This document shows, in pieces, positions 38,042 through 49,551 of a DNA stretch of 64,000 bases (its first letter is position 1; the number at the start of each line of letters is the position of its first letter). The notes under the pieces were generated by a model. The model had not been told where the DNA came from. It worked only from the letters and a program-made list of their open reading frames with translations, and did no database searches. Origin of the DNA: Larsenimonas suaedae (GTDB lineage: Bacteria > Pseudomonadota > Gammaproteobacteria > Pseudomonadales > Halomonadaceae). The stretch spans positions 1,178,001 to 1,242,000 of the forward strand of contig NZ_JAMLJI010000001.1 in assembly GCF_023712105.1 (NCBI RefSeq). The letters are read 5' to 3'. Both the position numbers and the translations under genes were made by a program.

Positions 38042-38521
38042 TTATTCGTCTGAAAACGCAACCTCTATGGCGTGGTAGGCGTGTGCACTTTCATACCCGC
38101 GCGAGGCGAGAAAACGAAGTCGCTTGGCCTTTTCAGGCGCACTGTCGCCAGGGCCTGAAAAACGTTTCTGAAGCGCCTCGCAGGCCGCTGAGTACCAGTC
38201 AACCCCGCTTGCGGCCAATGCCTCCTTGGCAAGTGTTTTATCGATGCCGCGGCTTCGAAGCCCCGACAGGATCTTCAAGGGGCCATTGCCACGCAGCACG
38301 TGCCCGCGCACGAAATGCTCGGCAAAGCGCTCATCGCTTTGAAGCCCCTCCTCGATCAAGGCATCAAGAACGGGGGCGATGTCGTCAAACGCATGCCCCT
38401 TTCGCGTCAAACGTTCTTCGAGCTCATGACGGCTGTATTCGCGGCGCGCAAGCAACATGATCGCGGCGTCGCGCGGGGAGATTTTGGGAGTGTCGCTTGA
38501 AGGGGGAGCGTTAAAGGCCAT
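38042..38521 (-). CDS. recX: RecA regulatory protein RecX
   Basis: The protein has 159 aa. The ATG at 38521 is preferred to an upstream in-frame TTG. Three-helix RecX repeats are visible: AIMLLARREYSRHELEERL, SDERFAEHFVRGHVLRGNGP and KRLRFLASRGYESAHAYHAI. RecX caps and disassembles RecA filaments. It lies immediately downstream of recA beyond the recA terminator, so expression probably depends on read-through, as in E. coli. Confidence 0.93.
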   Translation of the reverse strand: MAFNAPPSSDTPKISPRDAAIMLLARREYSRHELEERLTRKGHAFDDIAPVLDALIEEGLQSDERFAEHFVRGHVLRGNGPLKILSGLRSRGIDKTLAKEALAASGVDWYSAACEALQKRFSGPGDSAPEKAKRLRFLASRGYESAHAYHAIEVAFSDE

Positions 38522-38534
38522 GGCGGTATCCAAC

Positions 38535-38558
38535 AAAAAGACCCCGCATCGCGGGGTC
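38535..38558 (-). terminator. Rho-independent terminator of recA
   Basis: On the minus strand GACCCCGC-gat-GCGGGGTC is followed by five Ts (plus-strand A-run 38535-38539). It lies between recA and recX, so some read-through would be needed for recX. Confidence 0.9.
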
Positions 38559-38575
38559 CGTTTCAGTGCATTCGA

Positions 38576-39637
38576 TCAGATTGTCTCGTCCGGGTCGGTG
38601 TCGGCAGCGACACCTTCCTGCTCGGTATCAGACTCCGGGGCAGGCGTATCGAGAAGCTGGCCGCGAATCTGGTCTTCGATTTCCTTCATGACGGCCGGGT
38701 TCTCTTCCAGATACTGGGACGCATTGGCCTTGCCCTGGCCGATCTTGTTGCCTTTATAGCTGTACCAGGCACCGGCCTTGTCGACCAGCCCACACTGCAC
38801 GCCAAGATCGACCACTTCACCTGCGTGGTGAATGCCCTTGCCGTACATGATCTGGAACTCGGCCTGACGGAACGGGGGCGCCACCTTGTTCTTGACGACC
38901 TTGACGCGGGTTTCGTTACCGACCACCTCGTCGCCCTGCTTGACCGAGCCGGTACGGCGAATATCAAGCCGCACGCTCGAATAGAACTTCAGCGCGTTAC
39001 CGCCGGTGGTGGTCTCGGGGCTTCCGAACATCACACCGATCTTCATGCGGATCTGGTTGACGAACATCACCATGCAATTGGCGTTCTTGATGTGGCCGGT
39101 CACCTTGCGAAGCGCCTGTGACATCAAACGCGCCTGAAGACCAACGTGGGAATCGCCCATCTCGCCTTCGATCTCGGCGCGCGGCGTCAGTGCCGCAACC
39201 GAGTCGACGATGATGACGTCAACGCCGCCGGAGCGCACCAGCATGTCGCAGATCTCAAGTGCCTGCTCACCGGTGTCGGGCTGGGAGACCAGCATGTCGT
39301 CGAGATTGACGCCGAGCTTTTCAGCGTAGCTCGGGTCGAGCGCGTGCTCGGCATCGATAAAGGCGCACACCTTGCCCTGCTTCTGGGCCTGAGCGATCAC
39401 CGACAGCGTGATCGTGGTCTTGCCCGAGGATTCCGGCCCGAAGATCTCGACGATCCGACCGTACGGCAGCCCGCCGATGCCAAGCGCCACATCGAGGCCA
39501 AGCGAGCCGGTGGATACTGACGGCAGCGACACCCGGGGCGTATCGCCCATCCGCATGACCGCACCCTTGCCGAACTGACGCTCGATCTGGGAAAGCGCGG
39601 CGTTGAGTGCCTTGCTGCGATTGTCGTCCTGTGCCAT
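38576..39637 (-). CDS. recA: Recombinase RecA
   Basis: The protein has 353 aa. Walker [10 protein letters not shown] (~67-75), Walker B-like [15 protein letters not shown]-binding loop segments ([19 protein letters not shown], and the [21 protein letters not shown]2 region) and an acidic C-terminal tail are all present. It polymerises on ssDNA for strand exchange and triggers LexA cleavage in the SOS response. An imperfect LexA box overlapping the -35 lies ~120 bp upstream. Confidence 0.98.
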   Translation of the reverse strand: MAQDDNRSKALNAALSQIERQFGKGAVMRMGDTPRVSLPSVSTGSLGLDVALGIGGLPYGRIVEIFGPESSGKTTITLSVIAQAQKQGKVCAFIDAEHALDPSYAEKLGVNLDDMLVSQPDTGEQALEICDMLVRSGGVDVIIVDSVAALTPRAEIEGEMGDSHVGLQARLMSQALRKVTGHIKNANCMVMFVNQIRMKIGVMFGSPETTTGGNALKFYSSVRLDIRRTGSVKQGDEVVGNETRVKVVKNKVAPPFRQAEFQIMYGKGIHHAGEVVDLGVQCGLVDKAGAWYSYKGNKIGQGKANASQYLEENPAVMKEIEDQIRGQLLDTPAPESDTEQEGVAADTDPDETI

Positions 39638-39736
39638 TAAGGCCTCCTTCGAAAATCAGGGGAATCAGCGGCTCGAGCCTGCGACGTCATACGCGCGTTT
39701 CTTTCGGGGCCGGCCGATCATTTCTCATGGGGTGGC

Positions 39737-39774
39737 AGTATAATGGATCGCCAAAACCATGTACAGATATACAG
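39737..39774 (-). promoter_or_regulatory. recA promoter with candidate LexA (SOS) box
   Basis: On the minus strand TGTACA (39760-39765) and TATACT (39737-39742) are 17 bp apart, a reasonable -35/-10 pair. ATGTACAGATATACAG (39759-39774) read on the minus strand is CTGTATATCTGTACAT, 13 of 16 matches to the enterobacterial SOS consensus; the last base breaks the CTG-N10-CAG rule. It overlaps the -35. Confidence 0.65.
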
Positions 39775-39780
39775 CTCTAT

Positions 39781-40296
39781 TTACAGTATCGGTGGATCAT
39801 TGGGGTCAGGCACACCACTCAAGCGCTCGATCAACCCCGCGAGCGCCTGCTCGATAGCCTCCGTTCGCACCGCATGACGATCACCGTCGAAACGATAGCA
39901 TAGCGCGTCCGACGCATTGGGCGACCCAAATCCGATCCATACCGTACCGACAGGCTTCTCGACGCTGCCCCCACCCGGGCCTGCAACGCCGCTCAGGGCG
40001 ACCGCGTAGTGCGCCCCGCTTGCCCGGCACGCACCGGCCACCATCGCCTTCACCACGGCCGCGCTTACCGCGCCGTGCTCGGCAAGCTCGCTTTCGCTGA
40101 CCCCGAGCTGCTGCGTCTTGGCAGTGTTTGAGTAGGTGATAAAGCCGGTCTCGAAATATTCGGAGCTGCCGGAAACCGCCGTGATCGCGCAGCCCACCCC
40201 GCCACCGGTGCAGGATTCGGCCGTTGTAATCGTGATCCCGCGCGCGCGGCAGATTTCGCCAAGACGCGCCGATAGCGCCAGAATGTCCTCGTTCAT
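39781..40296 (-). CDS. pncC: Nicotinamide-nucleotide amidohydrolase (CinA C-terminal family)
   Basis: The protein has 171 aa. The ATG at 40296 has GGGAG at proper spacing; the GTG two codons earlier overlaps that site. TTAESCTGGGVGCAITAVSGSSEYF (start TTAESCTGG), FITYSN and GVAGPGGGSVEKPVGTVWI are the CinA-C signatures, with the catalytic serine in AESCTGG. It deamidates NMN to NaMN, recycling NAD, including NMN released by DNA ligase. It is the stand-alone form lacking the competence-damage N-terminal domain, upstream of recA as in E. coli and Pseudomonas. Confidence 0.93.
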   Translation of the reverse strand: MNEDILALSARLGEICRARGITITTAESCTGGGVGCAITAVSGSSEYFETGFITYSNTAKTQQLGVSESELAEHGAVSAAVVKAMVAGACRASGAHYAVALSGVAGPGGGSVEKPVGTVWIGFGSPNASDALCYRFDGDRHAVRTEAIEQALAGLIERLSGVPDPNDPPIL

Positions 40297-40391
40297 GTTC
40301 ACTCCCTTCGATGGTGTGATACGCCCCTGTCTCTACATCCGATCAAGGGGCCATGCTACCCTTGCGCCTTCCTATCGATGACCCAACGCAG

Positions 40392-42992
40392 ATGAGCACG
40401 ATCGTGACGCAAACGGCCCCAACGCACACCCCCATGATGGCCCAATACCTCAAGATCAAGCGAGAGCATCCGGACATCCTGTTGTTCTATCGTATGGGCG
40501 ATTTCTACGAGCTGTTTCATGAAGATGCCCGGCGCGCGGCCAAGCTTCTGGACATCACACTGACTGCGCGCGGCCAATCCGCCGGCCAGCCAATCCCGAT
40601 GGCCGGTGTGCCCTACCACAGCGCCGAGGCGTATCTGGCCCGTCTGGTCAAGGCCGGTGAATCGGTCGCCATCTGCGAGCAGATCGGCGACCCGGCAACC
40701 AGCAAGGGCCCGGTCGAGCGCCAGGTCGTTCGTATCGTCACGCCAGGCACCCTGTATGACGAGGCACTGCTCGAAGCCCATCACGACAATCTGCTGCTGG
40801 CGATTCACGCCGCCAACGGTGGCTGGGGCATGGCCTGGCTCGAGCTCTCGAGCGGCCGATTTGCAGTCCTTGAGGCCACAAGCGATGACGACATGCTCGC
40901 AGAAGTGCATCGCCTCGCCCCGGCCGAGCTTCTGGTACGCGATTCGTTGACGCTCCCGGGCCAGCTTGCCGAGCGCACCGGCCTTCGCCGACTGAACGAC
41001 TGGCAGTTCGATTACGACACGTCCGAGCGGCTTTTGTGCGATCAGTTCAAGGTCAAGGACCTCACAGGCTTTGGCTGTGCCCATCTGCCCCATGCGATTA
41101 CCGCAGCCGGCGCCTTATTCGATTACGTGCGCGACACCCAGCGAACCCAGCTCCCTCACATCACCTCGCTCGGGGTCGAGCAACGCGACGACGCCATCGT
41201 GATCGACGCCGCAAGCCGTCGCAACCTCGAAATCGATCGCAACCTGGCCGGCGGCAGCGACAATACGCTTGCAGGCATCTGGGACACGACCTGTACCGCC
41301 ATGGGCGCTCGCCTTCTAAGACGCTGGCTGAACCGCCCCCTCAGGGACCAGTCCCGAGTGGCGGCGCGTCAAAACGCCGTACAGCTATTGCTGCAGGACG
41401 CGCAGAGCGAGGCGCTCAGAACGCTTTTGAGCCCGATTGGCGATATCGAGCGCATTCTTGCCCGGGTGGCACTCAAGAGCGCGCGCCCAAGAGATCTTGC
41501 GCGCCTGAGAGACGCCCTTCTTCAACTGCCCTCACTTCAAAACGCGCTCGATGCGCTGCCCGAAGGCACCGCGCTCGACGATTTGATCCCACACATCGCG
41601 CCCTATCCCGAGCTTGCCGATACGCTTTATCGGGCACTGGTCGAGAACCCGCCGGTCGTCGTCCGCGACGGTGGCGTCATTGCCGAAGGCTTTGACAGCG
41701 AACTTGATGAACTGCGTGGCCTGCACGAACACGCAGGCGAGTATCTGGTCGAGCTGGAGCGGCGCGAAAAGGAGCGCACGGGCCTGTCGAGCTTGAAGGT
41801 CGGTTATAACCGCGTGCACGGCTATTACATCGAGCTGTCTCGCGCCCAGTCCGGTGAGGCACCTGCTGATTACATCCGCCGCCAAACGCTCAAGAACGCC
41901 GAACGCTTCATCCTGCCCGAGCTCAAGGAATTCGAGGACAAGGCGCTGTCTGCCAAGAGCAAGGCGCTGACGCGCGAGAAGTGGATTTATGATCAACTGA
42001 TCGAGACCTTGAACGAGGTACTGACCGCGCTTCAGTCCACCGCCCAGGCACTTGCCTCACTGGATGTACTGGCCTGCTTCGCCGAGCGGGCCGAGACGCT
42101 CGCGCTTGCGCGCCCGGCGCTTCAGGAGACGCCGGGCATTCGAATTGAGGGGGGGCGCCATCCGGTGGTGGAGCGGGTTTCCGATCACCCGTTCGTGCCC
42201 AATGACATGGGCCTTGACGGCGACACCCGCATGCTGGTCATTACCGGGCCGAACATGGGCGGTAAATCGACCTTCATGCGTCAAAACGCCCTGATCGTGC
42301 TTTTAGCGCATACCGGCAGTTTCGTACCGGCCGATGCCGCTCTGATCGGGCCAATCGATCGCATCTTTACCCGCATCGGCTCCTCGGACGACCTGGCCGG
42401 CGGACGCTCGACCTTTATGGTCGAGATGACCGAAACCGCCAACATCCTGCACAACGCAACGCATGAAAGTCTGGTTCTGATGGATGAGATCGGCCGCGGC
42501 ACCAGCACGTTCGACGGCCTATCGCTTGCCTGGGCCAGCGCCGAGCACCTGACTCAGGTCGGCGCGTACACGCTCTTTGCCACGCACTACTTCGAGATGA
42601 CCGCTCTGGCCGACCAGCACGAAGGCGTGGCCAACGTTCACTTGAACGCAGTCGAGCATGGCGAGCGGATCGTTTTCATGCACAAGGTCGAACCCGGCGC
42701 GGCCAATCAGAGCTACGGGCTTCAGGTTGCCCAGCTCGCGGGCGTGCCTCGCCCGGTCATCGAACGAGCAAGACTTCGTCTCGAGCGCCTTGAGGGCACA
42801 CCGACGTCTACCCCCTCACCGCACGACGCCCTTGAACCTTCACCGCAAGGTGGCCCGGCATCACCCTCACAGGGCGACATGTTCGAAACGCTTTCGCATC
42901 CGGTGCTCGAGGCGCTCGAGCGCCTTGATCCTGATACACTTTCGCCGCGCGACGCGCTGGATGCGATCTACCGGTTAAAGAGCACGCTTTAA
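40392..42992 (+). CDS. mutS: DNA mismatch repair protein MutS
   Basis: The protein has 866 aa. The start [20 protein letters not shown] aligns with E. coli MSAIENFDAHTPMM; the frame opens 13 codons earlier. The mismatch-binding [11 protein letters not shown] (Phe-X-Glu wedge) is N-terminal. Walker A is [11 protein letters not shown]; then [30 protein letters not shown] and FATHYFEM. The C-terminal tail ends [14 protein letters not shown], the tetramerisation motif. It recognises mispairs and recruits MutL. It is divergent from pncC and followed by fdxA. Confidence 0.97.
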   Translation: MSTIVTQTAPTHTPMMAQYLKIKREHPDILLFYRMGDFYELFHEDARRAAKLLDITLTARGQSAGQPIPMAGVPYHSAEAYLARLVKAGESVAICEQIGDPATSKGPVERQVVRIVTPGTLYDEALLEAHHDNLLLAIHAANGGWGMAWLELSSGRFAVLEATSDDDMLAEVHRLAPAELLVRDSLTLPGQLAERTGLRRLNDWQFDYDTSERLLCDQFKVKDLTGFGCAHLPHAITAAGALFDYVRDTQRTQLPHITSLGVEQRDDAIVIDAASRRNLEIDRNLAGGSDNTLAGIWDTTCTAMGARLLRRWLNRPLRDQSRVAARQNAVQLLLQDAQSEALRTLLSPIGDIERILARVALKSARPRDLARLRDALLQLPSLQNALDALPEGTALDDLIPHIAPYPELADTLYRALVENPPVVVRDGGVIAEGFDSELDELRGLHEHAGEYLVELERREKERTGLSSLKVGYNRVHGYYIELSRAQSGEAPADYIRRQTLKNAERFILPELKEFEDKALSAKSKALTREKWIYDQLIETLNEVLTALQSTAQALASLDVLACFAERAETLALARPALQETPGIRIEGGRHPVVERVSDHPFVPNDMGLDGDTRMLVITGPNMGGKSTFMRQNALIVLLAHTGSFVPADAALIGPIDRIFTRIGSSDDLAGGRSTFMVEMTETANILHNATHESLVLMDEIGRGTSTFDGLSLAWASAEHLTQVGAYTLFATHYFEMTALADQHEGVANVHLNAVEHGERIVFMHKVEPGAANQSYGLQVAQLAGVPRPVIERARLRLERLEGTPTSTPSPHDALEPSPQGGPASPSQGDMFETLSHPVLEALERLDPDTLSPRDALDAIYRLKSTL

Positions 42993-43150
42993 AGCTGCGT
43001 CACTCTAAGCCGATCAGGCTATTCACCATTATTGATAAAGGGACGCGCGCGCTTGGCTTGCTGCCACGCGCTCGCCCCACCTAGAATACCGACCTATAAC
43101 GGCACACAGGTCCAAGAACCGTGCCGATCCGTGACCGAGGAGTAACAACA

Positions 43151-43474
43151 ATGACGTTTGTCGTCACCGAAAACTGTATCCAGTGCAAATACACCGACTG
43201 CGTCGAAGTCTGCCCGGTGGACTGCTTCTATGAAGGGCCGAACTTTCTCGTCATCCATCCGGATGAATGCATTGATTGCGCCCTGTGTGAACCAGAATGC
43301 CCGGCGGAGGCCATCTTCTCCGAAGACGAGCTGCCGGAAGGTCAGGAGAAGTTTATCGAAATCAACGCAGACCTTGCCGAAACCTGGCCCAACATCAGTG
43401 AACGCAAGGACGCGCTGGATAATGCCGATGAAATGAACGGCAAGGAAGGCAAGGCAGAAATGCTCGAACGCTAA
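43151..43474 (+). CDS. fdxA: 7Fe ferredoxin (FdxA family)
   Basis: The protein has 107 aa. The ATG at 43151 has GAGGAG upstream. Cysteines in [17 protein letters not shown] and [12 protein letters not shown] provide one [3Fe-4S] and one [4Fe-4S] cluster, as in Azotobacter ferredoxin I; the acidic C-terminal extension ([14 protein letters not shown]) is family-typical. It is a cytosolic electron carrier. It directly follows mutS, the Pseudomonas order, and is convergent with the sRNA array. Confidence 0.95.
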   Translation: MTFVVTENCIQCKYTDCVEVCPVDCFYEGPNFLVIHPDECIDCALCEPECPAEAIFSEDELPEGQEKFIEINADLAETWPNISERKDALDNADEMNGKEGKAEMLER

Positions 43475-43491
43475 GAGCTGCGCCCTTTCTT

Positions 43492-43523
43492 CAAAAAAAC
43501 GCCGGATTGTCCGGCGTTTTTTT
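43492..43523. terminator. Rho-independent terminator of fdxA
   Basis: ACGCCGGA (43499-43506), loop TTG, TCCGGCGT (43510-43517), then seven Ts. An A-run on the left makes it possibly bidirectional. Confidence 0.93.
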
Positions 43524-43641
43524 ATGCCTGAAGGCCCGCGCCAACAGCGCGTTTACCGGCACAAGCGATCACACGACGCTTGAGCACTGTTCTATGAACA
43601 ACGAGCACTGCCCTTGAGACAGCGAACATCGATCTGACAAC

Positions 43642-43759
43642 AAAAAGGGCGGCTCGATGAGCCGCCCATTCCTTCTTTCCTCGGGCTGATCCATCAGCCC
43701 AGCATCCATTGACATCGTCCCTGTGCGGAAACCCCATCCATGGGGCACCGAACGTGTCA
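43642..43759 (-). ncRNA. RsmZ/CsrB-like GGA-rich sRNA, copy A (terminal copy)
   Basis: A 118-nt element on the minus strand with six GGA motifs (three as AUGGAU). The 5' stem UGACACG/CG-A-UGUCA encloses an inner arm ending in CCCC-AUGGAU-GGGG. A second hairpin is GGGCUG-AUGGAU-CAGCCC. AGGGA, GAGGAA and AAGGAA lie in linkers. It ends in a perfect 9-bp hairpin GGGCGGCUC-AUC-GAGCCGCCC followed by five Us: a textbook terminator that fixes the strand. By homology of design it should bind and titrate CsrA. The exact 5' end is estimated from conservation. Confidence 0.8.
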
Positions 43760-43848
43760 TGTTCATAGCGATGGCCGTAGTGCACGGCTACCGGTGTTCA
43801 TTCTCATCGACGGCTGTGATCGAACACATGACCGCCGAGCGTTGAAAT

Positions 43849-43964
43849 GGGGCGGCCCATCAAGAGCCGCCGACTCCCTTCGTCCTCGGGTCGATCCATC
43901 GACCCTCTCTCCAATGACAACGTCCCTGTTCGAAATCCCCATCCTTGAGGCATCAAACGTGTCA
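43849..43964 (-). ncRNA. RsmZ/CsrB-like GGA-rich sRNA, copy B
   Basis: A 116-nt minus-strand element with seven GGA motifs. The second hairpin is GGGUCG-AUGGAU-CGACCC, with pairs differing from copy A in a compensatory way. The inner 5' arm carries CAAGGAUGG. The 3' hairpin is GGCGGC/GCCGCC with a 9-nt loop, but the U-tract is poor, so it may be read through into copy A. Boundaries are from alignment with the other copies. Confidence 0.75.
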
Positions 43965-44013
43965 TATTCGTTGTAGCTCGCCGATCAGACGGCATCGACG
44001 TAGCGTGAATAAT

Positions 44014-44128
44014 GGGGTAGCCCCAAAGGCCACCAGACTCCCTTCGTCCTCGGGCCGATCCATCGACCCTTTCTCCAATGACAACGTCCCTGTTCGGAAA
44101 TCTCATCCATGAGATACCGAACGTGTCA
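44014..44128 (-). ncRNA. RsmZ/CsrB-like GGA-rich sRNA, copy C
   Basis: A 115-nt minus-strand element with six GGA motifs. It has the best 5' structure: UUCGG pairs with CCGAA, and AUCUC-AUGGAU-GAGAU forms the apical hairpin. The second hairpin GGGUCG-AUGGAU-CGGCCC has a U-G wobble where copy B has U-A. The 3' hairpin GGUGGCC/GGCUACC also has one wobble. The U-tract after it is weak. Confidence 0.75.
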
Positions 44129-44198
44129 TGTTCACTGTGTTCGTTGATGACTGATCGTGTATTGCCGTACGGCCAGGGCTTGAGCCCTTAAAGGCCGA

Positions 44199-44314
44199 AC
44201 ACGCGTAATGAAGAGCGCACCTGAATCCATTCGTCCTCGGATCATTCCGTTGACCCTTGTTCCAATGACACGATCCTTGTTTGGAAACCCCATCCTGGCG
44301 CACCAAACGTGTCA
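44199..44314 (-). ncRNA. RsmZ/CsrB-like GGA-rich sRNA, copy D (most divergent)
   Basis: About 116 nt on the minus strand with six GGA motifs. The outer stem UGACACG/CGUGUCA is a perfect 7 bp. UUUGG pairs with CCAAA, a compensatory change from UUCGG/CCGAA. The second hairpin (around GGGUCAACGGAAUGAUCC) is weaker. A GC hairpin near 44199-44220 may be its 3' end. It is the promoter-proximal copy if all four are co-transcribed. Confidence 0.68.
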
Positions 44315-44665
44315 TGACTTTTTTCAGCATCCAGCCGAGCCAAACCAGCTCGCCGAACCTGCCTCAAAATGTCGAAAGGTTCAGGTAAATGTGTGAGCAG
44401 AGGGTCGATCTTTCTCGCGAGATCGCCTATCTGAATGCAAGAGCGTATTTAGAAGAAAATTTTGAAAAATAGTCTTTCGCTTAAAAAACTCTTATTACCT
44501 CGCGGCAAGTGATACTCATGGTGGGTGCTCACCGAGACTGGGTCAAGCAAATAGTCTAAAGACTGTCTAAAAAAAACAAAGCCCCTTTAAATCAGGGTGT
44601 TGAAAAAAGCCCTTTTATTAATTTAATTAATAGCAGGGTATGCATCCACTTTTTTTGATACGCAT
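44315..44665. other. AT-rich gene-free interval upstream of the sRNA array
   Basis: No gene is seen. It should carry the promoter of sRNA copy D, read on the minus strand. I found no clear TGTAAG-N6-CTTACA GacA site. It contains GAACCT/AGGTTC (44355-44382), AGTC-TAAA-GACT near 44554 and a perfect palindrome ATTAATTTAATTAAT (44617-44631). Confidence 0.5.
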
Positions 44666-44697
44666 AAAAAAAGCCGGCGCAGTGCTGCGCCGGCTTT
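44666..44697 (-). terminator. Rho-independent terminator of eno
   Basis: On the minus strand AAAGCCGGCGCA-gcac-TGCGCCGGCTTT is followed by a seven-T run (plus-strand As 44666-44672). Confidence 0.94.
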
Positions 44698-44713
44698 CAT
44701 AACATGGATCAAC

Positions 44714-46069
<1,356 letters not shown>

Positions 46070-46178
46070 TCAAAAGCACCGCGGGAGCGCGGCGCCTCGC
46101 CTCTCTCTCGCAGCGTATCAATTCTGCGAGGATGGGCAGCCCGAAAGGTCTGCCCGTTATGATTTCGAGTCACCCGAC

Positions 46179-46207
46179 AAAAAAATTGCCGACCCGAGGG
46201 TCGGCAA
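46179..46207 (-). terminator. Rho-independent terminator of pyrG
   Basis: TTGCCGACC (46186-46194), loop CGAG, GGTCGGCAA (46199-46207). On the minus strand a seven-T run follows. eno must therefore have its own promoter in 46007-46178. Confidence 0.92.
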
Positions 46208-46218
46208 TGTAGCACGTC

Positions 46219-47958
<1,740 letters not shown>

Positions 47959-48009
47959 CTACCAGAGTCCGAGGCGGCCCTCAATTTTAAGCCACGCCTT
48001 CGCAGGCGC

Positions 48010-48507
48010 TCAGGCCGGATCGATGCGTGCAGGCCCCTTGGGGCCCTGCTTGATAGTCTTGGTCACGATGTAGGAGCGGTAGCGCTTGATGCCGATATCA
48101 CTGATAAGCCAGTCGTCGATCAGCCGCTGGTAGTGATCGATGCTTGGCGCCTCGATCTTCAAGAGATAATCGACACCGCCTCCCACAGCGACGCACTCGC
48201 TGACCTCGGCCACGTCCTGAACCATGGCCTCGAACCGCCCGGCGTGGGCCAGATCGTGCTGCTCGAGCTCGATCTGAACCCAGACCGGCGTACACTCAAG
48301 CGTCGCCGCCGTCGAGATGAATGCGCCGTAGCCGGTAATGATCCCCGCGTCCTCAAGCCGGCGGACCCGCGCCCAACAGGGGCTGACCGACAGATTGATC
48401 GCCTCGGCGAGCCTTGACTTGGTAATCCGGCCATCGCGGGCAAGGATCGAAAGAATCTTCAGATCAAAGCGATCGAGACTCAACGATTCGGTGCGCTTAG
48501 CGCTCAA
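48010..48507 (-). CDS. doeX: Lrp/AsnC-family regulator of ectoine degradation (DoeX-type)
   Basis: The protein has 165 aa. The start is a TTG at 48507 with a strong GGAGGAGG site 9 bp upstream; it overlaps the doeB stop by 11 bp. The HTH is FDLKILSILARDGRITKSRL with NLSVSPCWARVRRLEDAGII. The C-terminal RAM ligand domain has CVAVGGGVDYLLKIEAP. In Halomonas elongata DoeX lies with doeA/doeB and regulates them. Here it is last in a doeA-doeB-doeX operon, so regulation is probably autogenous. Confidence 0.85.
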   Translation of the reverse strand: MSAKRTESLSLDRFDLKILSILARDGRITKSRLAEAINLSVSPCWARVRRLEDAGIITGYGAFISTAATLECTPVWVQIELEQHDLAHAGRFEAMVQDVAEVSECVAVGGGVDYLLKIEAPSIDHYQRLIDDWLISDIGIKRYRSYIVTKTIKQGPKGPARIDPA

Positions 48508-49504
48508 GCGTCGCGACCTCCTCCCCAAGCACCACCAGCGTATCGCCCATCGCCACCTTCGCTGGGAAGCGCCGCGCCAGCACGATGCCGTCGCGCCGCG
48601 CGCGGTAGTCAACCGGCTCGGCACCGGTTCGGGTCATGTCATAGATTCGCGCGACCACCTCGCCCTTGCGCACCTGTCCTCCAAGCGCACAGGTCATTTC
48701 CAGAAGCCCTGCATGCTCGCTTTGCACGTAACAGCTCGCATCCGGCATTTCCACAAAACGCCGATGCGTGGGCTCGGTCAGTTCGCCTTCAAGAAGCCCT
48801 GTGTGAATCAGGAAGTTGCGTACCCCACGCTCGGTAAGCTCGATGCTGCCCGGGGTCGAGGTGCCCCCTCCACCAAGCTCGGTAGTCACAAGCGTCTTGC
48901 CCTGCGCCTCGACGACCGTGTCATAAAGCGCGGCGGCATCGAGCTCGAACATCATGATCGTGGTCTGCACCCCGAACGCGAGCGCGGCATTCATGCACGC
49001 ACGCTCGTGCTCAAGATCCTCGAGGCGGTGGGCGGCCGCGAACGGCAGGATATCAAGGGTGCGCCCGCCCGAATGCAAATCGAGGGCAACGTCGCACATC
49101 GGCACCAGATAACGGGTGAAGTAATCGGCGATCTGTCGGGTCGGGCCGCCATCGGGGTCGCCTGGAAACGAGCGATTGAGGTTGCCCTTGTCCATCGGCG
49201 AGGTGCGCCGGCCGGCCTCGGCCGCCGGCGGGTTCATCATCGGCACGATAATTACCCGCCCGCTCACCTCCTCGGCCGTGAGCCGATTGGCAAGCTTCAT
49301 GAGCGCAGTGATGCCCTCGTACTCATCGCCGTGATTACCGCCGGTCAGAAGCGCGGTCGGGCCATCGCCGCGCTTGACCACGGTGATCGGAATCATGATC
49401 GCCCCCCACGCGGATTCGTCGTGGGATACGGGCAGCTTCAGAAATCCGTGCTGAACGCCGTCGGCGTCGAAATCGACGGTGGCTGAAATCGGGCTCTCGC
49501 GCAT
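48497..49504 (-). CDS. doeB: N-alpha-acetyl-L-2,4-diaminobutyrate deacetylase DoeB
   Basis: The protein has 335 aa from an ATG with GAGGAG upstream (49504). It is of the succinylglutamate desuccinylase/aspartoacylase (M14-like) family: the zinc ligands are in GGNHGDEYEG (H, E) and DLHSGGRTLD (H), with VPMMNPPA and GNLNRSFPGDP typical of the Doe branch. It removes the acetyl group from the product of DoeA to give 2,4-diaminobutyrate. Coupled to doeX by overlap and 47 bp after doeA. Confidence 0.9.
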   Translation of the reverse strand: MRESPISATVDFDADGVQHGFLKLPVSHDESAWGAIMIPITVVKRGDGPTALLTGGNHGDEYEGITALMKLANRLTAEEVSGRVIIVPMMNPPAAEAGRRTSPMDKGNLNRSFPGDPDGGPTRQIADYFTRYLVPMCDVALDLHSGGRTLDILPFAAAHRLEDLEHERACMNAALAFGVQTTIMMFELDAAALYDTVVEAQGKTLVTTELGGGGTSTPGSIELTERGVRNFLIHTGLLEGELTEPTHRRFVEMPDASCYVQSEHAGLLEMTCALGGQVRKGEVVARIYDMTRTGAEPVDYRARRDGIVLARRFPAKVAMGDTLVVLGEEVATLER

Positions 49505-49551
49505 GGTGCGCTCCTCTGGCTGGCGAGCGCCTTGTGCGCCCGCACACGTGA

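Noticed and set aside
43736..44314. Sigma-54-like TGACACG-N4-GTGC sequence at the 5' end of each sRNA copy
   Set aside because: The essential GG of the -24 element is GA in all copies and copy C lacks the -12 GC. The same bases take part in the conserved 5' stem, which explains their conservation.
43740..44396. Several short open frames over the sRNA array (for example 43804-44106 minus, with repeated GWGFRTGT-like peptides)
   Set aside because: The peptide similarity only reflects the repeated RNA element. Frames have no ribosome-binding sites, and conservation follows stems and GGA motifs rather than codon positions.
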